The translations under genes were made by a program, and so were the position numbers. A DNA stretch of 64,000 bases from FEN-1219 sp035548835. Its GTDB lineage: Bacteria; Pseudomonadota; Gammaproteobacteria; Steroidobacterales; Rariloculaceae. Below are positions 16,875 to 24,406 of the stretch, in pieces. Position 1 is the stretch's first letter; each line of letters starts with the position of its first letter. The notes under the pieces are model-generated. The model saw only the letters and a list, made by a program, of their open reading frames with translations. It had not been told where the DNA came from and did no database searches. The stretch lies in the NCBI GenBank assembly GCA_035548835.1, contig DASZSB010000155.1, positions 39,771-103,770 of the forward strand, read 5' to 3'.

Positions 16875-16879
16875 CCGTC

Positions 16880-17155
16880 TCAGCCACCGGCAGCTCGCAG
16901 CAGCGGCACCTGTTCCATTTCGTAGCCGATGACTTCGTGAGTGTGCGGATCGTGAATGGGCTTGCCCCGGCGGAAGCAGCCCGTGGTCCGCGCCGTGCGC
17001 TCGAACTCCTCCTCGGATTCGACGGGCTCGAGCGAGACGCGGCCGTCCGGCAGTCGTACCAGCCGTTGTGCTCCCTTGCCGAGCTGGCCCGCGTGCCAAC
17101 GACGGTCCGTCGTATCCCCGAGAACCAGGGCAATGATCTCGATGCTGTCGTCCAT
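16880..17155 (-). CDS. Small cytosolic protein of unknown function
   Basis: This 91-residue acidic protein starts at the ATG at 17155 (DDSIEIIALVLGDTTDRRW). The middle reads VRLPDGRVSLEPVESEEEFE, and the end KPIHDPHTHEVIGYEMEQVP looks like a short strand-turn-strand. A longer frame upstream to 17329 adds Cys/Arg-rich sequence that looks noncoding. Its stop lies six bases from the DUF2845 stop on the other strand. No family recognised. Confidence 0.5.
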   Translation of the reverse strand: MDDSIEIIALVLGDTTDRRWHAGQLGKGAQRLVRLPDGRVSLEPVESEEEFERTARTTGCFRRGKPIHDPHTHEVIGYEMEQVPLLRAAGG

Positions 17156-17388
17156 GCTCGAACCTCGCTGCGGGCGTCCACGTGCGCCGCCACGCGTGAG
17201 AAAGCAACGTCCATGCCAGCACAGACGGGCGCGGCAAAACAGGCACTTAGTGCGTAGCGACGTGACCGCCTTCACAGCCGAATGCGACAAAATTTGCCAC
17301 CTTGACGCCGAAACGTCGCCGCGTGACATGGGTCCCGCGCAGATCCCGGGACCTCGGACGAGGTCGTGGCTACACCAGGAGACTCCGC
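17156..17388. other. Intergenic region with no clear gene
   Basis: These 233 bases lie between the divergent starts at 17155 and 17389. It should hold both promoters. No convincing hairpin, RNA gene or short coding frame was seen. Confidence 0.5.
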
Positions 17389-17814
17389 ATGCTGAAGTTC
17401 AAACGCCGGATTCAGGACTCGAACCATGGGCCGAGGACCTTCGTGGCTCCGGGCACAAAGATCGTCGGCTCGATCACCGGCAAAGGTTCGTACGTGTTCT
17501 GCGGCACCATCGAAGGCGACTGCGAGATCAGCGGTCCGGTGACGCTCGCGGAAGGCGGGCGATGGAAGGGCACGATCAAGGCCACCGACATCGTGATCGC
17601 GGGGGTCGTCGAGGGCGACGTGGTGGGCGAGCAGCGCGTTGAGATCGCGGGCACTGCGCGCGTGAGCGGCAGCCTCGCCGGGCACTCGATCGCGGTTGCG
17701 GAAGGCGCGATCATCGAGGGCGACATCAAGGTCAAGAGCGGTGCGCCCGCGGTCACCTTCCAGGAGAAGCGCGGCACCGAGGTGCAGGCGCCGGCGAAAC
17801 TCGCGAACTCATAG
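17389..17814 (+). CDS. Bactofilin, polymer-forming cytoskeletal protein
   Basis: This 141-residue protein is built around the bactofilin (DUF583) beta-helix. After TFVAPGTKIVGSITGKGSY come regular repeats of about 17-18 residues (FCGTIEGDCEI, WKGTIKATDIVIAG, VEGDVVGEQRVEIAG, VSGSLAGHSIAVAEG, IEGDIKV). Flanking tails are short and polar. Bactofilins self-assemble into filaments at the membrane and influence cell shape or polar localisation. The ATG at 17389 has CAGGAGA upstream. Its 3' end overlaps the convergent yheT gene by six bases. Confidence 0.9.
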   Translation: MLKFKRRIQDSNHGPRTFVAPGTKIVGSITGKGSYVFCGTIEGDCEISGPVTLAEGGRWKGTIKATDIVIAGVVEGDVVGEQRVEIAGTARVSGSLAGHSIAVAEGAIIEGDIKVKSGAPAVTFQEKRGTEVQAPAKLANS

Positions 17815-18804
17815 CGCGCGTTCGAGCTCGGCCAACACGGCGCGATCGAGCCAGCTGCGCAGCCTGTAACTCTCGATGAATGCGCAGTGCCCGCCGCGCG
17901 GGAAGACGTCGACGCTCAGCTCGCTCGTCACGGCAACATCGGCGAGGTCCTCGATCGGAATGACCGGATCGTCGGCAGCCGCGATGACGCGGGTCGGCAC
18001 TCTCAAGTTCGCAAGAACGTCTCCGGTCACCGCGTAGCCCGCGAGATACGTATCGAGATCAGGGAAGCCCGCGTAACGCGTCGCGAAGAACTCCGTGGTG
18101 GCGGTCAACGTGGACAGACGACGCAGATCGCCGAAGTCGTAGAGATCCGGAAAGCACTCGGCCTTTGCGAGCAGACTGCGACGCCACCGGTGCAGGAAGT
18201 ACTCGCGATAGACCCACAACCCCTCCTCGAGCGCACGCATCGTGCTATGAGGCCGCAGCACGGGGCAGATCGCCACGACACGAGCGAGCTCGATGCCGGC
18301 ATCCGGCGCGCGCGCGGCGACCCGCAGCGCGAAGTTGCCGCCGAGGGAGTGCCCCACCAGGAACGCGCGCGCAGCCGGATGGTCGACGATGACGCGTCGA
18401 ACCGCTCCGACGACCTCGTCGATTCGGCATGAATGGAACAGCTCACGGTTCAACGCGAACGTGTTGCCGTGATCGCGAAAATTCAGGCGAAAGACGTCGA
18501 ACCCGGCGTCGTAGAGCAAGCCGCCCGTCGATAACACGTAGCTCGCCGCCGCGCTGCCTTCCCAGCCATGCAACAGAATCACGAGACCGCGCGTCTGCTG
18601 CGTCTGTGCGCTGAAGTGACCCAGCAATCGCACGCCGTCGCCGCAATCGAGGATTTCGTCCCGAGCGACAGCCAGCATGCGACGGGCCTGGCGACGCAGC
18701 CAGGGCTGGCGAATGGGCCAGCCCGCCAGCAGTGACTGAACGTGCCTGTGACGCAGCCCTACCGGGGGTTTGAAGGCACTTACAACGTGCGGCCTGCGCT
18801 GCAT
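17809..18804 (-). CDS. yheT: YheT-type alpha/beta hydrolase
   Basis: This 331-residue alpha/beta hydrolase opens with FKPPVGLRHRHVQSLLAGWP, the typical YheT/ABHD1-3 N-terminal signature. VILLHGWEGSAAASY holds the oxyanion HG turn, and the nucleophile elbow is LVGHSLGGNF. An Asp in ADDPVIPIEDL and a His in GGHCAFIE complete the triad. Eukaryotic relatives act on lipids; the bacterial substrate is unknown. It is convergent with the bactofilin and divergent from the GGDEF/EAL gene. Confidence 0.88.
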   Translation of the reverse strand: MQRRPHVVSAFKPPVGLRHRHVQSLLAGWPIRQPWLRRQARRMLAVARDEILDCGDGVRLLGHFSAQTQQTRGLVILLHGWEGSAAASYVLSTGGLLYDAGFDVFRLNFRDHGNTFALNRELFHSCRIDEVVGAVRRVIVDHPAARAFLVGHSLGGNFALRVAARAPDAGIELARVVAICPVLRPHSTMRALEEGLWVYREYFLHRWRRSLLAKAECFPDLYDFGDLRRLSTLTATTEFFATRYAGFPDLDTYLAGYAVTGDVLANLRVPTRVIAAADDPVIPIEDLADVAVTSELSVDVFPRGGHCAFIESYRLRSWLDRAVLAELERAL

Positions 18805-18821
18805 AGTTATAGACTTGGGGG

Positions 18822-18833
18822 CGGTCGCGACCG
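18822..18833. promoter_or_regulatory. Twelve-base perfect palindrome between yheT and GGDEF/EAL gene
   Basis: CGGTCGCGACCG is a perfect palindrome in the gap between divergent starts (18804 and 18898). It is flanked more widely by GTTATAG and CTATAAC, a second inverted pair. It could be an operator, but short GC-rich palindromes also arise by chance in this genome. Confidence 0.3.
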
Positions 18834-18897
18834 TGCGTCGATTCGACGAGCCGGGCGGCCAGACAACAACTATAACAATGAACCCGAAGTCGCGCGC

Positions 18898-20949
18898 ATG
18901 CCGAGCTCCGCCCTCAATTCCGGACTGAAGCGACGCTACCTCGCGTCGATGGCAGCCCTTGCGGCGGGCGTCGGCGGCACGTGCGCGATCCTGTTCTACC
19001 TGCTGTCGACGGGCGCGCTGTCATTGAAGGCGTTCGGCATCGGCCTGTTCACGTGCCTCTTCGTCGCGAGTGTCATCGCGCTGCTGCTGATACGCGCGTT
19101 GGCCGACGGCTTCTCGCGCCCGCTGCGCGAGGTGGCGAGCGCACTTGCGAACGCTGCGCGCGGGGACTTCGACACGGTGGCGGACTTCGGTGACGCCAGC
19201 GAGCTGCGCGACCTCGCGTCCGCGGTGAACACGATGCGTTCGAGTCTGCGCACGAGCACGATCTCCCGCGACTATCTCGACAGGCTTCTGTCGAGCATGG
19301 GCGAAGCGCTGTTGATCACCGACATCAACGGCCGCATCGAACGCGCCAACGCCGCGGCAAGCGAGCTGTTCGGCCACCCGGAAGGGGATCTGGTCGGCAA
19401 ACTGGCCGACGAGCTGATCCTGTCGAATGACCGGCGCCGCGCCGAGGGTGTGGCGTCGCGACCGCGTGAAGGCGCGGTGCTGCGGCCCGACGGCACGACC
19501 GTCAGCGTGTCGTACACGGTCGCGAACGTCCATAACGATCACAACGAGCTCGTGAGCAAGGTGTACGCTGCGCACAACATCGACGAGCGCAAGCGCGTCG
19601 AGCAGCGGATCCGCTATCTCGCCAGGACCGACTCGCTCACGAAGATCGCCAACCGCATGCAGTTTCAGCATCTGCTGCAGCAGGCGATCGCGCGGGCGCG
19701 CCGCAATCAGCAGTACGTTGCGATCCTGTATCTCGACGTGGATCGCTTCAAGGACATCAACGACACTTTCGGCCACGCCGCAGGCGACGCGAGCCTCGAG
19801 ATCTTCGCGCGCCGCATTCTCGCCGAGCTCGGCGAGAACGCGCACGCCGGCCGCCTCGCGGGTGACGAATTCGCGGTTCTGATCACGGGCTTCGAGCGCC
19901 TGGACGCCATCCAGAGATACCTGGGTGACCTCGCGCCGCGCCTGCTGCAGTCGGCCGGGAAGCCGTTCCAGGTACACGGGGAAGAGATCTTCCTGACGGC
20001 CAGCATGGGCATCGCGGTGTACCCGCGCGATGGCGACAACGTGATCGACCTGATACGCAACGCGGACGCCGCGCTGTATCAGGCGAAGAAAGCGGGCGGC
20101 AACTGCTTCGAGTGGTACTCGCCGGACATGAACACGGAAGCCGTCGAGCGGTTGATGCTGAAGAGCAAGCTGCGGCGCGCGCTCGAGCGCGACGAGCTGC
20201 GAATCCATTACCAGCCGAAGTACCGGCTGAGCACCGGCCGCCTGGAAGGCGCCGAAGCCCTCCTGCGGTGGGATCTGCCCGAGCGCGGTATGGTGCTGCC
20301 GTCTGACTTCGTGCCGCTCGCCGAGGAGACGAACCTCATTCTTCAACTCGGCGACTGGGTGCTGAATCGCGTCTGCGCCGACTATCGCGCGTGGCAGCGG
20401 GTGGTGCCATCACCGTGCCGGGTGTCCGTGAATCTGTCCCTGCGCCAGCTGCAGCAGCGTCGGTTCCTGGACCAGGTACGAGACACGTTCCGAGCGCACG
20501 GGGTTTCGCCGACCTCGCTCGAGCTCGAGATCACGGAGACCACGCTGATGGAGGACCCGGAGCGAACCATCCGGATCCTGGACTCGCTGTATGGCATGGG
20601 CCTGCACCTCGCCATCGACGATTTCGGCACGGGCTATTCGTCGTTGAGCGCCCTGCAGCAGTTTCCGATCAATACCCTGAAGATCGATCAGTCCTTCGTG
20701 CGCAACGTAGCCGTCGACCGCGACGACGCGGCGATCGTGGATGCGATCATCCAGATGGCCCACAGCCTGCAGCTCGACGTAGTGGCCGAAGGCGTGGAGA
20801 ACGAGGCGCAGCTCGACTTCCTGCGCAAGCACGGCTGCGACTACGCGCAGGGCCACCTTTTCGGGGACCCGGTTACGGCCGACCAGTTCTGCGAGCTGCT
20901 GATCGCCGAGGCCGAGGGCAGCGGCAAGCACCGGACGCTCTTCGCGTGA
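18898..20949 (+). CDS. Membrane PAS-GGDEF-EAL protein, c-di-GMP turnover
   Basis: This 683-residue sensor has two membrane helices (about 18-42 and 44-68), a HAMP-like stretch, a PAS domain (about 125-240, with EALLITDINGRIERANAAAS), a GGDEF domain (about 250-410) and an EAL domain (about 430-675). The cyclase motif reads RLAGDEF, i.e. AGDEF, a variant that can still be active. The phosphodiesterase domain keeps EALLRW, ELEITETTLMED, IDDFGTGYSS, LKIDQSFV and VVAEGVE, so it should hydrolyse c-di-GMP. The ATG at 18898 is chosen because it precedes the first helix closely; a start at 18742 would overlap yheT. Confidence 0.92.
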   Translation: MPSSALNSGLKRRYLASMAALAAGVGGTCAILFYLLSTGALSLKAFGIGLFTCLFVASVIALLLIRALADGFSRPLREVASALANAARGDFDTVADFGDASELRDLASAVNTMRSSLRTSTISRDYLDRLLSSMGEALLITDINGRIERANAAASELFGHPEGDLVGKLADELILSNDRRRAEGVASRPREGAVLRPDGTTVSVSYTVANVHNDHNELVSKVYAAHNIDERKRVEQRIRYLARTDSLTKIANRMQFQHLLQQAIARARRNQQYVAILYLDVDRFKDINDTFGHAAGDASLEIFARRILAELGENAHAGRLAGDEFAVLITGFERLDAIQRYLGDLAPRLLQSAGKPFQVHGEEIFLTASMGIAVYPRDGDNVIDLIRNADAALYQAKKAGGNCFEWYSPDMNTEAVERLMLKSKLRRALERDELRIHYQPKYRLSTGRLEGAEALLRWDLPERGMVLPSDFVPLAEETNLILQLGDWVLNRVCADYRAWQRVVPSPCRVSVNLSLRQLQQRRFLDQVRDTFRAHGVSPTSLELEITETTLMEDPERTIRILDSLYGMGLHLAIDDFGTGYSSLSALQQFPINTLKIDQSFVRNVAVDRDDAAIVDAIIQMAHSLQLDVVAEGVENEAQLDFLRKHGCDYAQGHLFGDPVTADQFCELLIAEAEGSGKHRTLFA

Positions 20950-20950
20950 C

Positions 20951-20976
20951 CCCCCCGGGGGGCCTGCTGCCCCGGG
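20951..20976 (+). terminator. GC-rich hairpin after the GGDEF/EAL gene
   Basis: CCCGGGG-N9-CCCCGGG (20954-20976) directly follows the stop, without a T-tract. It could end transcription before the promoter of the next gene. Confidence 0.35.
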
Positions 20977-20990
20977 CCTTGGGCTTGGGG

Positions 20991-20996
20991 TATATT
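20991..20996 (+). promoter_or_regulatory. Putative -10 element of the 21036 gene
   Basis: TATATT stands out in GC-rich surroundings 40 bases before the ATG at 21036. No convincing -35 is visible. A ribosome site (AAAGAGG) lies nearer the start. Confidence 0.4.
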
Positions 20997-21035
20997 CTGC
21001 AGCTGCGCTGTTCAGAACTCCAAAGAGGTAATGTC

Positions 21036-21386
21036 ATGAGAACGCTGACGTGCTGCTCCGTGGCTGCTGTCGCCGGCTGTTTCGCCATCGCCGCGGCAGC
21101 CTGCGAGAGTCCGTCCCTCGTTGCGATTCCCGAGGGTAAGACGTCAACGCTCGAGCAGATGCTTGCGGCACAGAAGGACGTCAAGGCCTATCAGGCCAAG
21201 ATGAACGAGTATCTGGCCTGCATCGATGCGGAAGCCGACACGCAGGGCGAGAAGGCTCCGGCCGAGTACAAGGCTCTGATGGTCAACCGTCACAACGCCG
21301 CCGTCGCCGAAATGGAAGGCGTGGCTGCGGCGTTCAACGATCAGATCAAGGCGTACAAGGCCGCGAATCCGGCGCCCGCCAAGTAA
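21036..21386 (+). CDS. Small secreted protein of unknown function
   Basis: This 116-residue protein has an N-terminal export signal rich in Ala and Cys. A cysteine at residue 23 follows Ala-Ala-Ala and could be a lipidation site. The mature part is helical and charged: LEQMLAAQKDVKAYQAKMNEYLACIDAE, then VNRHNAAVAEMEGVAAAFND, which looks like a two-helix hairpin. An AAAGAGG ribosome site lies upstream. Its own likely promoter and the terminators on both sides suggest a monocistronic gene. Function unknown. Confidence 0.75.
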   Translation: MRTLTCCSVAAVAGCFAIAAAACESPSLVAIPEGKTSTLEQMLAAQKDVKAYQAKMNEYLACIDAEADTQGEKAPAEYKALMVNRHNAAVAEMEGVAAAFNDQIKAYKAANPAPAK

Positions 21387-21403
21387 CCTGCGGATTCGAG
21401 CGC

Positions 21404-21428
21404 GGCGGCGGCGCCAGGCGCCGCCGCC
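21404..21428. terminator. Bidirectional hairpin between convergent genes
   Basis: GGCGGCGGCG-CCAGG-CGCCGCCGCC is a perfect ten-base stem with a five-base loop. It is placed exactly between the convergent stops at 21386 and 21432 and probably serves both strands, though no T-tract is present. Confidence 0.55.
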
Positions 21429-21431
21429 GGG

Positions 21432-21656
21432 TCATCTGTCCAGCGCCTCGATCTGGCGCTTCAAATCGTACTTGTCGTCGGTCACGATCCGTTCGAGCAC
21501 TTTGACGCGCTCTTCGAGCTGATCGAGCCGCTGCTGCCACGCGATCTGGTCGGTATCGTCCGTGCGGCGCAGCCGCTTGTGCTGCATCCGCAGCGTCACC
21601 AGCCTGTAGCCGAAAACGATGACGATGATCGCAATGACGAACTCAAACGGATTCAT
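21432..21656 (-). CDS. PspB-like fourth protein of the psp operon
   Basis: This 74-residue protein starts at the ATG at 21656. An N-terminal membrane helix (FEFVIAIIVIVFGYRLV) is followed by a charged cytosolic coiled coil, the same plan as PspB. Its C-terminus (RVKVLERIVTDDKYDLKRQI) closely resembles the C-terminus of the PspC encoded just upstream (RLQRLEKYVTSSRYKLDREF). It is the last gene of the psp transcript. It occupies the position of pspD in E. coli but is not recognisably PspD. It is probably an accessory membrane partner of PspA/B/C. Confidence 0.75.
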   Translation of the reverse strand: MNPFEFVIAIIVIVFGYRLVTLRMQHKRLRRTDDTDQIAWQQRLDQLEERVKVLERIVTDDKYDLKRQIEALDR

Positions 21657-21701
21657 CGGCGCCGACCTCCCCGTCCACGCCACGTACGGCATTCTTCCGG
21701 A

Positions 21702-22085
21702 TCACTTCAGCTGCTGGAACTCGCGATCCAGCTTGTAACGACTCGACGTGACGTATTTCTCCAGCCGCTGCAGGCGTACATCGAGATCCCGAAACCGGTA
21801 TCGCACGCTCGAGAGACTGCTGTGCGGATTCGACCGCAGCTGCGCCTGCACCGGATCGGCCTCGCGGTCACCATAAGCCCTGGCGGGAAGCAGGAATCCG
21901 AGCACGACGTAAGCCACGATCACGAGCGGCGCGGAGAACATGGCGCCGAGCACGACGATCACACGCGTGACCGTCACGTCGAAGCCGAAATAGTCCGCAA
22001 GACCCGCGCACACGCCGAAAATCACGCCGCGGCGAGGAATCCTGTACAACCGGTTCACGCCTGCCGGAGCACCGTCGCCTTTCAT
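21702..22085 (-). CDS. pspC: Phage shock protein C
   Basis: This 127-residue protein has the PspC domain RLYRIPRRGVIFGVCAGLADYFG at residues 12-34 (shown here in part), followed by two closely spaced membrane helices (TRVIVVLGAMFSAPLVIV, AYVVLGFLLPA). A cytosolic tail of about 45 residues ends in a coiled coil. PspC relays envelope stress together with PspB and binds PspA away from PspF. The gene is 49 bases after pspB and 45 bases before the fourth psp gene. Confidence 0.92.
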   Translation of the reverse strand: MKGDGAPAGVNRLYRIPRRGVIFGVCAGLADYFGFDVTVTRVIVVLGAMFSAPLVIVAYVVLGFLLPARAYGDREADPVQAQLRSNPHSSLSSVRYRFRDLDVRLQRLEKYVTSSRYKLDREFQQLK

Positions 22086-22134
22086 CGCCGCACTCCACTG
22101 GCCTCGACGGGCTGCCCGTTGGGGATAGGAAGGA

Positions 22135-22362
22135 TCATAGCTTCTTTCTCCAGTCGGGGACCTCGGTGTCGAGAATCGTCTCGAGCGCGTTCACGCGGCT
22201 TTCCATCCGCTGACTCTCCTTCCACAGCTCTTCGAGCATCTGGTGCTCGTCGTCCGAGAGGCCCTTCGTCGCTTTCCACTTGGTCGTGTAGTGCATGATC
22301 GCGAAGAGCGGCAGCACGACCGTCATGAAAATGATGCTGAGTACGAACAGTTGCTGGGACAT
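22135..22362 (-). CDS. pspB: Phage shock protein B
   Basis: This 75-residue protein has one N-terminal membrane helix (FVLSIIFMTVVLPLFAIMHY), then KWKATKGLSDDEHQMLEELW, the family signature, then a coiled coil. The length equals that of known PspB (about 74). It lies eight bases after pspA. PspB is the inner-membrane partner of PspC in stress sensing. Confidence 0.93.
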   Translation of the reverse strand: MSQQLFVLSIIFMTVVLPLFAIMHYTTKWKATKGLSDDEHQMLEELWKESQRMESRVNALETILDTEVPDWRKKL

Positions 22363-22370
22363 GGCCTACG

Positions 22371-23063
22371 TCACGTCGGTTCGTTACCACCACCTTTCTG
22401 CCCGGCGCGCCTGGATTTCAGCTCGCGCAACTCTTTCGCAACCTTGTCCTCGTTCTCGAGCTCTGCGAATTCGTCGTGCAGCCCCTTCTTGGACTTGCTG
22501 CCCATGTCGTAAGCCTCGACATGCGCCTCCATGTCATCGACGCGGCGCTCGAACTGGTCGAACCGGATGAATGCGTCGTCGATTCTGGCGCTGTGCAGCC
22601 GCTTGCGCACCTCGAGACGGCGGCTGGCCGTCTGCTGCCTGGCCAGGATCGCCTGCTGACGCGTCTTGGCGTCGACGAGCTTTTCCTCCAGGCGGACGAT
22701 GTCGTCGTTGAGGCGCTCGAGCCCTTCGCCGAGCGCGGCGTGCTGGTTGCGCAGCGTCTCAGCGGCCGTCACCGCACGGGCCTTCTCCGCCAGCGCCGCC
22801 TTGGCCAGGTCCTCGCGTTCCTTGTCGAGCGCGAGCTCCGCCTTGGCCTGCCAGTCGCGGGCTTCGGCCTCGAGCGCGGCCAGGGAACGCGTGATCTCCT
22901 TGCGGTCGGCGATTGCGCGGGCCGCCGTCGAGCGCACCTCGACCAGCGTGTCCTCCATCTCCTGGATCATCAGGCGCACCAGCTTTTCAGGGTCCTCGGC
23001 CTTGTCGAGGATCGAATTGATGTTGGCGTTTACGATGTCCGTGAATCGCGAAAAGATGCCCAT
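22371..23063 (-). CDS. pspA: Phage shock protein A
   Basis: This 230-residue peripheral membrane protein of the PspA/IM30/ESCRT-III superfamily starts at the ATG at 23063 with MGIFSRFTDIVNANINSIL, the amphipathic helix that binds stressed membranes. DPEKLVRLMIQEMEDTLVEV follows near residue 25, and then long coiled coils to about 200. In the resting state PspA holds PspF inactive; under stress it coats the inner membrane. AGAGGA upstream is the ribosome site, and a sigma-54 promoter lies 37-52 bases upstream of the start. Confidence 0.96.
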   Translation of the reverse strand: MGIFSRFTDIVNANINSILDKAEDPEKLVRLMIQEMEDTLVEVRSTAARAIADRKEITRSLAALEAEARDWQAKAELALDKEREDLAKAALAEKARAVTAAETLRNQHAALGEGLERLNDDIVRLEEKLVDAKTRQQAILARQQTASRRLEVRKRLHSARIDDAFIRFDQFERRVDDMEAHVEAYDMGSKSKKGLHDEFAELENEDKVAKELRELKSRRAGQKGGGNEPT

Positions 23064-23099
23064 GGCCACGGATCCTCTGTCTTCGGGTGATCTCGGTTT

Positions 23100-23115
23100 A
23101 GCAGGATCCATGCCA
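23100..23115 (-). promoter_or_regulatory. Sigma-54 promoter of the psp operon
   Basis: Read on the minus strand, TGGCATGGATCCTGCT fits the -24/-12 consensus TGGCACG-N4-TTGCW with two mismatches, and has the required GG-N10-GC spacing. Predicted transcription starts near 23089, giving a leader of about 26 bases that contains the pspA ribosome site. The remaining gap up to pspF (23116-23243) should hold PspF enhancer sites and the pspF promoter. Confidence 0.8.
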
Positions 23116-23243
23116 CACCCGGCGGAGCGATCTAAGCCGCTGAATAGCCTGTCATCCGCCGACTTGGCCGGACAATACGCGCGATGGGCATTGGGGCGGC
23201 GTTCGGCTAAGATTTCGCGGATTCAGCCAATTCTTGGTGGCTC

Positions 23244-24296
23244 TTGACCAGTGCAGCCCCGACGACGCCCGAGAGCATCGGCCTGATCGGTGAAGCGCCG
23301 GCCTTCCTGGCCATGCTCGAGCACGTATCCCGGGCGGCGAAGCTGGCGAAACCCGTGCTGGTGATCGGCGAGCGCGGCACGGGCAAGGAGCTTATCGCCT
23401 CCCGTCTCCATTACCTGTCCGAGCGCTGGGAGCAGCCCCTCGTGAAGGTCAATTGCGCCGCGCTCACGGAGTCGCTGCTCGAAACTGAGCTGTTCGGGCA
23501 CCAGGCCGGCGCGTTCACAGGCGCCACGCGCACGCACATCGGCCGCTTCGAGCAGGCCGACGGCGGCACGCTCGTGCTCGACGAGCTCGGCACGATTCCG
23601 CTGCGGATGCAGGAGAAAATCCTGCGCGTCATCGAATACGGCGAGTTCCAGCGCGTCGGCGGCTCGGAAACACTGCGCACCGACGTCCGCATCGTCGGTG
23701 CGACGAACGAACATCTACCGCGTCTGGCCGAGCTCGGGCGGTTCCGGCCCGATCTGCTCGACCGGCTCGCATTCGACGTGATTCACGTGCCGCCGCTGCG
23801 CGCACGCCCCGAGGACGTCGGCACGCTGGCGTACCACTTCGCCGTGAACGTCACGAAGGAGCTGCGGCGGCCGTTCTTTCCCGGCTTCACGGCCGCGGCG
23901 AAGGCGGCGTTGCTCGGCTACGCGTGGCCCGGCAACGTCCGCGAGCTGAAGAACGCGATCGAGCGCAGCGTCTATCGGGCCGAGGATCCGGAACAGCCGA
24001 TCGACACGATTCTGTTCGATCCGTTCGCCTCGCCGTACAGCCCAGCCGCACCCCCGCCGCCGCCTTCTGCCGCGGCCGCGCCGGTCGCCCAGGTCCCCGC
24101 GAGCGAGGACGTGGTGCCGCGCGACTTCCGCACGGCGGTCGCCACGTTCGAGCAGCAGCTCATCCAGCGTGCGCTGCAGCGCGCGCAGTTCAAGCAAACG
24201 CTGGCCGCCAAACTGCTCGGCTTGAGCTACCACCAGCTGCGCAGCCTCCTGCGCAAATACAATCTCGCGAAAGCCGGCAACGACGGCGGCGAGTGA
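23244..24296 (+). CDS. pspF: PspF, sigma-54 activator of the psp operon
   Basis: This 350-residue AAA+ enhancer-binding protein has no N-terminal receiver domain, as in PspF. Walker A is GERGTGKE near residue 33, the sigma-54 contact loop GAFTGA near 84, Walker B GGTLVLDELG near 103, and the arginine finger region RFRPDLLDRL near 165. The C-terminus carries a Pro/Ala-rich linker and a Fis-type helix-turn-helix (AAKLLGLSYHQLRSLLRKYN). The start appears to be TTG at 23244. It is divergent from pspA, the standard arrangement. Confidence 0.93.
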   Translation: MTSAAPTTPESIGLIGEAPAFLAMLEHVSRAAKLAKPVLVIGERGTGKELIASRLHYLSERWEQPLVKVNCAALTESLLETELFGHQAGAFTGATRTHIGRFEQADGGTLVLDELGTIPLRMQEKILRVIEYGEFQRVGGSETLRTDVRIVGATNEHLPRLAELGRFRPDLLDRLAFDVIHVPPLRARPEDVGTLAYHFAVNVTKELRRPFFPGFTAAAKAALLGYAWPGNVRELKNAIERSVYRAEDPEQPIDTILFDPFASPYSPAAPPPPPSAAAAPVAQVPASEDVVPRDFRTAVATFEQQLIQRALQRAQFKQTLAAKLLGLSYHQLRSLLRKYNLAKAGNDGGE

Positions 24297-24406
24297 CACA
24301 CCGGGAGGTGTCCGCGACGCCCCGCGCAGTGCCGGCCGGGCCGCCCCTGCATGCTAAGATGCCGGGCTCTGTTTGAGCACATTCCTGTCGAGGCAGACGT
24401 CAGATC

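Noticed and set aside
18742..18897. Upstream extension of the GGDEF/EAL protein
   Set aside because: It overlaps the divergent yheT start and lacks a hydrophobic or conserved N-terminus.
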